Shown here: piece after piece, positions 7,356 to 11,227 of the stretch | How the letters are laid out: each line of letters begins with the position of its first letter | How positions within the stretch are numbered: the stretch's first letter is position 1 | From: JALEVB01 sp022768265 | GTDB taxonomy: Bacteria; Bacillota_I; Bacilli_A; Erysipelotrichales; Erysipelotrichaceae | Assembly: GCA_034168985.1 (NCBI GenBank) | Contig: JAXFJE010000010.1 | Location: 1-11,227, forward strand | DNA length: 11,227 bases | Direction: 5' to 3' | Made by a program: the position numbers and the translations under genes | The notes under the pieces: generated by a model | The model's input: the letters and a program-made list of their open reading frames with translations, nothing else | The model's database searches: none | Told to the model about the DNA's origin: nothing

Positions 7356-8174
7356 ATGGTTAACTTTAAAGAAGTGAAGATCAATGAACATTTAAGCAGG
7401 ATCTTTGGTTTAGGAGATGCCTGCATGTATTTGATCAAAGGAAATAAATGCGGCATTTTGGTGGATACAGCATATGGTGCAGGAGATTTAAAGGGCTATA
7501 TTGAAAGCATATATGATAAACCATATGATGTAGTAATTACTCATGGACATGCCGATCATGCTAATGGGATTGCTCAATTTGATAAAGTTTATATGAATCA
7601 TAAAGATATTGAGATATATTATACTAAGGTTGACATTAATTTAAGAAGGCAGATGCTGAAGCGATCGGTTAGTGATATCGAAAAATATCCAGATGATGTA
7701 TTCCAACCAAAATATGAAGGTGAATTTATTGACCTTCATGACGGACAAGTTTTTGATCTAGGGGATGTTCATGTAAAAGCTATATGGGCTCCTGGGCATA
7801 CCCAAGGTATGACAACATTGTTGATTGAGGAAGATCGAATCATGATCTTTGGCGATGCTTGCGGTGTTTGCACTTTCTTATTCAAGCCAGAATCATCAAC
7901 GGTTTTGGAATATAAGAATACCTTGGTAAAGCTCAAGGGATATGAAGATGATTATGATATCGTACTAAGACAACATGGCACATGTGAATCACCAAAATCA
8001 ATTCTCGATGAAAATTTAGAGGTTGCAAATTTAATTTTAGCGAATAAAGATGATCATATTCCATTTGAATATTTAGGAGAACATGTTTGGATGGCTTGTG
8101 AAGTTGATGAAAATCATAATCGTAAAGATGGTAAAAATGGCAATATTGTTTATGCGATGGATAAAATTAGATAA
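7356..8174 (+). CDS. MBL-fold metallo-hydrolase
   Basis: This 272-residue metallo-beta-lactamase-fold hydrolase has the complete dinuclear metal site: THGHADH (His63, His65, Asp67, His68), His148 in APGHTQG, Asp167 in FGDAC and His207 in RQHGTC. The first third is a normal MBL N-terminal sheet (MYLIKGNKCGILVDTAYG). Residues after about 215 form a C-terminal extension of roughly 55 residues typical of glyoxalase-II-like and lactonase-like members. The reaction cannot be read from sequence: thioester, lactone, phosphodiester or carboxylic ester hydrolysis are all possible. A precedent for an MBL enzyme in a PTS pathway is the lactonase UlaG. AGGAGG (7345-7350) lies 5 bases before the ATG and overlaps the stop of chbG. 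Its embedded position between chbG and the PTS IIB gene says it acts on the same imported sugar. Confidence 0.88.
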   Translation: MVNFKEVKINEHLSRIFGLGDACMYLIKGNKCGILVDTAYGAGDLKGYIESIYDKPYDVVITHGHADHANGIAQFDKVYMNHKDIEIYYTKVDINLRRQMLKRSVSDIEKYPDDVFQPKYEGEFIDLHDGQVFDLGDVHVKAIWAPGHTQGMTTLLIEEDRIMIFGDACGVCTFLFKPESSTVLEYKNTLVKLKGYEDDYDIVLRQHGTCESPKSILDENLEVANLILANKDDHIPFEYLGEHVWMACEVDENHNRKDGKNGNIVYAMDKIR

Positions 8175-8188
8175 GGGAGAAAATAAGT

Positions 8189-8494
8189 ATGAGAAAAATA
8201 AGATTGTTTTGTGCAGCAGGAATGAGCACTAGTTTATTAGTCACTAAGATGCAAGAACATGCTAATAAGATAGGTTATGAATGCGATGTTGTTGCCTATC
8301 CAATTTCGGAAGCAAGCAAATATGGACCAGAAGCTGATATTATCTTGCTTGGGCCACAAGTTAGATTTGAGCTAAATAATGTAAAAAAACAAGTTCCTAA
8401 TAAAATTGTTGAACCAATTGATATGAGAGCATATGGCATGATGGATGGTGCGAAGGTTATAGAACAAGTTAAAAAGCTATTAGGAGATAATTAA
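8189..8494 (+). CDS. PTS Lac-family EIIB component (free)
   Basis: This 101-residue soluble EIIB of the lactose/cellobiose/chitobiose class accepts phosphate from IIA on Cys8, in the canonical P-loop FCAAGMSTSLLV, and passes it to the sugar bound by IIC. The length is that of single-domain family members such as ChbB/CelA, and the rest of the fold (ADIILLGPQVRFEL near 53-66, terminal helix KVIEQVKKLL) is intact. The operon thus has two IIB domains, this one and the diverged one fused to IIC, but only one IIC and one IIA. AAGGGAGA (8173-8180) lies 8 bases before the ATG, overlapping the MBL gene's stop. The IIA gene starts one base after its own stop. Confidence 0.93.
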   Translation: MRKIRLFCAAGMSTSLLVTKMQEHANKIGYECDVVAYPISEASKYGPEADIILLGPQVRFELNNVKKQVPNKIVEPIDMRAYGMMDGAKVIEQVKKLLGDN

Positions 8495-8495
8495 G

Positions 8496-8819
8496 ATGGA
8501 AGGCTTAGAACTAATTAGCTTTCAGATAATCAGTGCTGTAGGAACAGCACGAAGCATGTATATTGAAGCTATTGAAGAAGCTAAAAATGGAGGGATTGTA
8601 TCAGCACGCAAATTACTGGATGAAGGTGAAAAAATATTTACTGAAGGGCATCATGCTCATGCGCAGCTTATTCAGCAAGAAGCTTCAGGCGATCCGGTAC
8701 AAATGCAGCTGCTATTAACACATGCAGAAGACCAGCTGATGAGTGCGGAAGCTTTTAAGATAATTGCTTCGCAATTTATTGATCTTTATGAAAAGCTACA
8801 TGAAAATAAAGTTATATAG
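8496..8819 (+). CDS. PTS Lac-family EIIA component
   Basis: This 107-residue cytoplasmic phosphocarrier of the lactose/cellobiose class takes phosphate from HPr and passes it to IIB. The family block THAEDQLM carries the active-site His76 and the trimer-core metal ligand Asp79. The all-helical pattern, the early GTARSMYIEAIEEAK helix and the HHAHAQLIQ segment match LacF/ChbA/CelC-type IIA, and the length is normal. The ribosome-binding site AGGAG (8482-8486) lies inside the end of the IIB gene, and the start is one base after the IIB stop, so the two should be translationally coupled. Its own TAG stop (8817-8819) begins the next gene's ribosome-binding site. It is the only IIA in the window and must serve both IIB domains unless another is encoded elsewhere. 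Confidence 0.94.
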   Translation: MEGLELISFQIISAVGTARSMYIEAIEEAKNGGIVSARKLLDEGEKIFTEGHHAHAQLIQQEASGDPVQMQLLLTHAEDQLMSAEAFKIIASQFIDLYEKLHENKVI

Positions 8820-8828
8820 GAGGGAAAT

Positions 8829-9062
8829 ATGATCATTAATATCGATGCTCCTGTAAAACAGGAAAATATCAAAAACTATTTAGAATCATTAGAAGATATC
8901 AAATATAAATATATTGGTACCGTTAGAAGAACGACCTTACAATTTGAGATTGATGAAAAAGCATTTGCTGGTGATCCAATTGCCATTACCAAAAGCAAGA
9001 TAAAGACTGGATTAGGTAATATGATTGTATTCAGAGTTCTAGAAGATGGGAAAAATTGGTAA
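8829..9062 (+). CDS. Conserved-context hypothetical protein, 77 residues
   Basis: I do not recognise this family. The gene is convincing: AGGAGGG lies 5 bases before the ATG, overlapping the IIA stop, and it is co-linear with the operon with no gap. The 77-residue product is soluble, strongly charged, and contains no Cys and no His, so it is unlikely to be a PTS phosphocarrier or a metal enzyme. The pattern suggests an alpha/beta fold: a first strand (MIINIDAP), a helix (about 10-24), a long strand or hairpin (about 26-41, YKYIGTVRRTTLQFEI), a polar segment (PIAITKSKIKTGLG) and a last strand (NMIVFRVLEDG). A small accessory, assembly or regulatory factor for the PTS or for the GH1 enzyme is possible, but this rests on position only. 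DUF3284, a family found in similar operons, is longer and was not matched. Confidence 0.75.
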   Translation: MIINIDAPVKQENIKNYLESLEDIKYKYIGTVRRTTLQFEIDEKAFAGDPIAITKSKIKTGLGNMIVFRVLEDGKNW

Positions 9063-9097
9063 AAAAAAGTATAATTTAAGTATTAGGAGGATTTAAT

Positions 9098-10537
9098 ATG
9101 AGTTTTCCACAAAGTTTTTACTGGGGCGGAGCAACCGCTGCCAATCAATTAGAAGGCGGATGGCAAGAAGGTGGAAAAGGTGTATCATGTCCGGATATTT
9201 GTACTGGCGGTAGTGCCACCAGAAGCAAGCGGATAACGCCGGTATTAGAAGCAGGAACCTTCTATCCATCACATGAAGCAATCGATCATTATCATCGCTT
9301 CAAGGAAGATATTGCATTGTTTGCGGAAATGGGATTCAAGATGTATCGTTTTTCGATTGCTTGGACCAGGATCTTTCCAAATGGTGATGAAGAAGAACCA
9401 AATGAAGCTGGATTAAAATTCTATGAAGAATTGATCGATGAGTGTTTAAAATATCATATCGAACCAATGGTAACGATTTCCCATTATGAAGTGCCATTCA
9501 ACCTAACCAAGAAATGGAACAGCTGGGTAGACAGAAGGCAGATCGATTGTTATCTACGTTTTTGTAAGGCCATCTTCACAAGATACAAAGGAAAGGTAAG
9601 ATACTGGTTGACATTCAATGAGATCAACAGTGCAACGACTCCAATGGGTGGATTCTTGAACCAGGGAATATTGAATAAGATCGAGACGATGGATTTTATG
9701 AATCAGGTAGATATCCCGCAACATCGTTTCCAAGGTTTACATCATCAGTTTGTCGCTAGTGCGCTAGCAGTAAAGCTAGGACATCAGATCGACCCAGAGA
9801 ATAAGATCGGCTGCATGCAAATCATGGCAACTAGCTATGGTTTGACCTGTGATCCTAAAGATCAGCTGATGAATCAGCAAAAAAATCATATCATGAACTG
9901 GTTTTGCAGCGATGTTCAATGCCGAGGAAAATATCCGAACTACATGCAAAGGTATTTTAAAGAAAATAACATTACGATCAAGATGGAAGCAGAAGATGAA
10001 AAAATCCTAGCTGAAGGCGTGGTAGATTATTATACGTGTTCATATTACATGTCGATGTGTCAAAGTGCTGATGAAAGCAAGCAAGGCAGTAAAGGAAATA
10101 TTTTAGGTGGAGTCAAAAATCCATATCTAAAAGCAAGTGATTGGGGCTGGCAAATTGATCCAGAAGGATTAAGATTTGCTTTAAATGAAATCTGGGATCG
10201 ATATCAATTGCCAATCTTTGTTGTAGAAAATGGTTTAGGAGCTTATGACAAGATAGAAGAAGATGGAACGATCAAGGATGGATATCGCATCGAATATTTA
10301 AGAAAACATATCGAACAGATGCATGAAGCCATTTTGGATGGTGTGGATCTTAGAGGATATACGCCATGGGGATGCATCGATCTGGTAAGTGCATCAACAG
10401 GAGAGATGGCTAAACGATATGGCTTCATTTTTGTAGAAAGATATGATGATGGAACAGGAAATTATGATCGCAGGCGTAAAGAATCATTTTATTGGTATCA
10501 AAAAGTTATCAAAACCAATGGTGATGATCTATTTTAA
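9098..10537 (+). CDS. Glycoside hydrolase family 1, probable 6-phospho-beta-glucosidase
   Basis: This 479-residue cytoplasmic (beta/alpha)8-barrel enzyme is expected to hydrolyse a 6-phospho-beta-glucoside delivered by the PTS. The family start FYWGGATAANQLEGG (7-21) is complete. Glu175 in TFNEIN is the acid/base and Glu377 in VVENGLGA the nucleophile. The 6-phosphate-binding triad of 6-phospho-glycosidases, S-x5-K-x-Y, is present as Ser433, Lys439 and Tyr441 in SASTGEMAKRYGFIF, which separates it from plain beta-glucosidases. The length is typical. AGGAGG (9085-9090) lies 7 bases before the ATG. It is the last gene of the operon and is followed by a strong terminator. Chitobiose 6-phosphate is normally split by GH4 ChbF, so a GH1 partner for ChbG is notable. 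Confidence 0.95.
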   Translation: MSFPQSFYWGGATAANQLEGGWQEGGKGVSCPDICTGGSATRSKRITPVLEAGTFYPSHEAIDHYHRFKEDIALFAEMGFKMYRFSIAWTRIFPNGDEEEPNEAGLKFYEELIDECLKYHIEPMVTISHYEVPFNLTKKWNSWVDRRQIDCYLRFCKAIFTRYKGKVRYWLTFNEINSATTPMGGFLNQGILNKIETMDFMNQVDIPQHRFQGLHHQFVASALAVKLGHQIDPENKIGCMQIMATSYGLTCDPKDQLMNQQKNHIMNWFCSDVQCRGKYPNYMQRYFKENNITIKMEAEDEKILAEGVVDYYTCSYYMSMCQSADESKQGSKGNILGGVKNPYLKASDWGWQIDPEGLRFALNEIWDRYQLPIFVVENGLGAYDKIEEDGTIKDGYRIEYLRKHIEQMHEAILDGVDLRGYTPWGCIDLVSASTGEMAKRYGFIFVERYDDGTGNYDRRRKESFYWYQKVIKTNGDDLF

Positions 10538-10546
10538 TAAATACAT

Positions 10547-10578
10547 ACTTATCTGTAAAGAGCAGATAAGTTTTTTTT
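10547..10578 (+). terminator. Intrinsic terminator of the PTS operon
   Basis: A perfect 9-bp stem (ACTTATCTG 10547-10555, CAGATAAGT 10563-10571) with a 7-base loop is followed at once by a run of eight T (10571-10578). It begins 10 bases after the GH1 stop and closes the operon. Confidence 0.92.
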
Positions 10579-10654
10579 GGGCTTAACAAAATTAGATTAT
10601 AGATTAAAGTACAAATAAAATGGAACACTTATAAAAACTACACTATATGTATGA

Positions 10655-10764
10655 TTATCTATATTTCATAGGAGTCATACCATTTAATTTCTTTTGTGTC
10701 TTTAATGATTATAAAACAAGATATAATCACCAACTTTCTTGATAAATTCATCAAAGGTTTTTGG
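10655..10764 (-). pseudogene. Degraded C-terminal end of an IS3-family (OrfB-like) transposase
   Basis: Read on the minus strand from 10764, the sequence gives PKTFDEFIKKVGDYILFYNH, then a TAA stop (10704-10702), then RHKR. After a shift of one base within an A-run it gives KLNGMTPMKYR and a stop at 10657-10655. IS3/IS150-type OrfB proteins end with a block of the form FDEF-x-K-x-V-x-DYI-x-x-YN-x-x-R, followed by R-K-L-x-G-x-P-x-x-YR, and this matches once a Lys-to-stop change and a single base loss are repaired. Sequence further upstream is too decayed to follow, and no second IS end was found, so only the tail of a once intact element survives. Confidence 0.7.
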
Positions 10765-10865
10765 CAAAATATATCCTCATCCCCTTTGGTTACTTTAATA
10801 TTAGCATTAACATCAGGCACTTACTGCTGTGAAGCGTATCATTAAGAGCAGGGCAATGTCTGCAT

Positions 10866-10892
10866 ATAAAAAGCCACCAACTAGACTGGTGG
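10866..10892 (-). terminator. Terminator-like hairpin, minus strand
   Basis: CCACCA (10874-10879) pairs with TGGTGG (10887-10892) around a 7-base loop. On the minus strand the stem is followed by CTTTTTATA, giving a short U-tract. The plus-strand side lacks one. It could end transcripts coming from the right, or be a leftover of IS DNA, since it sits between the two transposase relics. The six-bp stem is short. Confidence 0.35.
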
Positions 10893-10893
10893 T

Positions 10894-11009
10894 ATTTATA
10901 AAATATATAAGAAAAGCTTATGTATATGGCGAATGGATTTAAAAACTATAGTAGAACTAGAAATAGGATTTTATATTGCTTAAATAAAAAAGATAATTAT
11001 TCAATTTAA
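10894..11009 (+). pseudogene. Degraded C-terminal end of an ISL3-like transposase
   Basis: Two plus-strand frames together rebuild a transposase tail. One frame reads IKYIRKAYVYG (from about 10898), the other reads GFKNYSRTRNRILYCLNK and runs to the stop TAA at 11007-11009. ISL3-type transposases commonly end with IK-x-IKR-x-AYG(Y/F)-x-N-x-x-x-FRNRIL, which the joined frames follow. The break lies within the repeated TATGTATATGG segment (10918-10928), as if a few bases were inserted there. The first frame closes at a TAA shortly after the break. The family call is from motif memory and could be a related DDE family. Confidence 0.5.
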
Positions 11010-11032
11010 ATACATACGTGATATAAACAAAC

Positions 11033-11070
11033 AAGGGATACCATATCGAATATTCGATATAGTATCCCTT
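11033..11070. repeat. 38-bp near-perfect palindrome
   Basis: The two halves pair at 18 of 19 positions around a centre at 11051/11052. The arms begin AAGGGATAC and end GTATCCCTT, the only mismatch is 11042/11061, and the inner part is the palindrome ATCGAATATTCGAT. As RNA it forms a long stem with essentially no loop. The minus-strand side continues GTTTGTTTATA, so it may be a terminator for a gene to the right of the window. It could also be a mobile palindromic repeat or a protein-binding site. Confidence 0.8.
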
Positions 11071-11135
11071 CAATAACCACAGAACTAATGACTATTTAAA
11101 TTTGGTGTGGGAAATCAAATTCTTTAAAATAACTT

Positions 11136-11167
11136 AGGGCATAACTATTTTCAAATAATTATGCCCT
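11136..11167. repeat. Inverted repeat / hairpin near the right edge
   Basis: AGGGCATAA (11136-11144) pairs perfectly with TTATGCCCT (11159-11167). After one mismatch, four more inner pairs (11146-11149 with 11154-11157) leave a four-base loop. Neither side has a good U-tract. It lies 15 bases before the possible coding start at 11183 and could be part of an IS end, an attenuator or a weak terminator. Confidence 0.55.
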
Positions 11168-11182
11168 TTAATCATTATTGGG

Positions 11183-11227
11183 GTGATTTCTTGTCCTAAT
11201 TGTATTATTGTTAATTTAAGAAAGAAA
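11183..11227 (+). CDS. Possible start of a zinc-ribbon protein or transposase, cut by the window edge
   Basis: From GTG 11183 the frame stays open to the end and reads ISCPNCIIVNLRKK. A C-P-x-C knuckle followed by a short loop and a basic stretch resembles the N-terminal zinc ribbon of several transposases. No Shine-Dalgarno sequence was seen, the frame extends upstream without an ATG, and only 15 codons are visible, so this is a weak call. Confidence 0.2.
   Translation, partial: MISCPNCIIVNLRKK

Larger units (their letters stand above)
10579..11227. other. Region without an intact gene: IS graveyard and hairpins
   Basis: No open frame with a start and ribosome-binding site worth calling lies in these roughly 650 bases. 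I see decayed transposase ends of two families on opposite strands, a minus-strand terminator-like hairpin, a 38-bp palindrome, a further hairpin and a possible coding start at the right edge (separate entries). I could assign nothing to 10579-10654, 10765-10865 or 11071-11135. Confidence 0.6.

Noticed and set aside
8829..9062. Assignment of the 77-residue protein to DUF3284
   Set aside because: DUF3284 proteins occur in similar PTS/GH1 operons, but they are roughly twice as long and I could not match their body to this sequence.
9070..9075. Perfect TATAAT as an internal promoter for the GH1 gene
   Set aside because: No acceptable -35 box at 15-19 bases upstream and no extended -10; it is likely chance in an AT-rich gap.
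10700..10860. Minus-strand open frame through the IS3 relic in a different frame (containing NANIKVTKGDEDIF)
   Set aside because: It overlaps the recognisable transposase frame, lacks a start with a ribosome-binding site, and is short enough to be chance.
11096..11158. Minus-strand short frame reading ENSYALSYFKEFDFPHQI to a stop
   Set aside because: It looks protein-like but is only about 20 codons, is closed by a stop upstream, has no start, and overlaps a hairpin; it may be IS debris but no family could be named.
1..11227. CRISPR array, tRNA or rRNA genes, riboswitch or RAT-type antiterminator leader
   Set aside because: No direct-repeat array, no tRNA-like cloverleaf or rRNA segment was seen, and the PTS leader (about 20-27 bases) is too short for a BglG-type RAT/terminator.

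Overview
The window is AT-rich DNA with strong AGGAGG-type ribosome-binding sites and a gene content (Lac-family PTS, PRD regulator, AEC transporter, decayed insertion sequences) typical of a low-GC Bacillota. A gut Erysipelotrichia/Coprobacillaceae-like organism would fit, but no taxonomic marker is present, so this is only an inference.

Layout. Bases 1-166 hold the C-terminal end of a membrane protein that resembles a chromate transporter. It is followed closely by a gamma-glutamyltransferase-family enzyme without a signal peptide (184-1791). A separate promoter then serves an AEC-family permease (1886-2800), closed by a clear hairpin terminator. From 2899 to 4791 on the minus strand lies a complete LicR/MtlR-type regulator (HTH, two PRDs, EIIB-like, EIIA-like). 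It is divergent from a seven-gene plus-strand sugar operon (4937-10537): PTS IIB-IIC fusion, ChbG/YdjC deacetylase, MBL-fold hydrolase, free PTS IIB, PTS IIA, an unrecognised 77-residue protein and a GH1 6-phospho-beta-glucosidase. A strong intrinsic terminator follows. The last ~650 bases contain no intact gene. They hold degraded transposase ends of two IS families on opposite strands, several hairpins, one near-perfect 38-bp palindrome, and at the right edge a possible start of a zinc-ribbon protein.

How the genes work together. The PTS (IIA, IIB, IIC) would import and 6-phosphorylate a disaccharide or aryl-glucoside of the cellobiose/chitobiose class. ChbG would remove an N-acetyl group and the MBL enzyme an ester, lactone or other group. 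GH1, which carries the Ser/Lys/Tyr 6-phosphate pocket, would split the beta-glycosidic bond. The regulator would sense PTS phosphorylation through its PRD histidines, EIIB cysteine and EIIA histidine, and activate the divergent promoter. The combination ChbG + MBL + GH1, without a visible GH4 enzyme, is not the textbook chitobiose operon, so the true substrate is open.

The most interesting details are: (i) the IIB-IIC fusion carries at its junction a full ribosome-binding site and in-frame ATG, with stop codons in both other frames, which looks like a recent fusion that may still make free IIC; (ii) the 77-residue orphan without Cys or His inside the operon; (iii) a perfect hairpin lacking a U-tract between the transporter gene and chbG; (iv) a regulator gene without a Shine-Dalgarno sequence, possibly leaderless.
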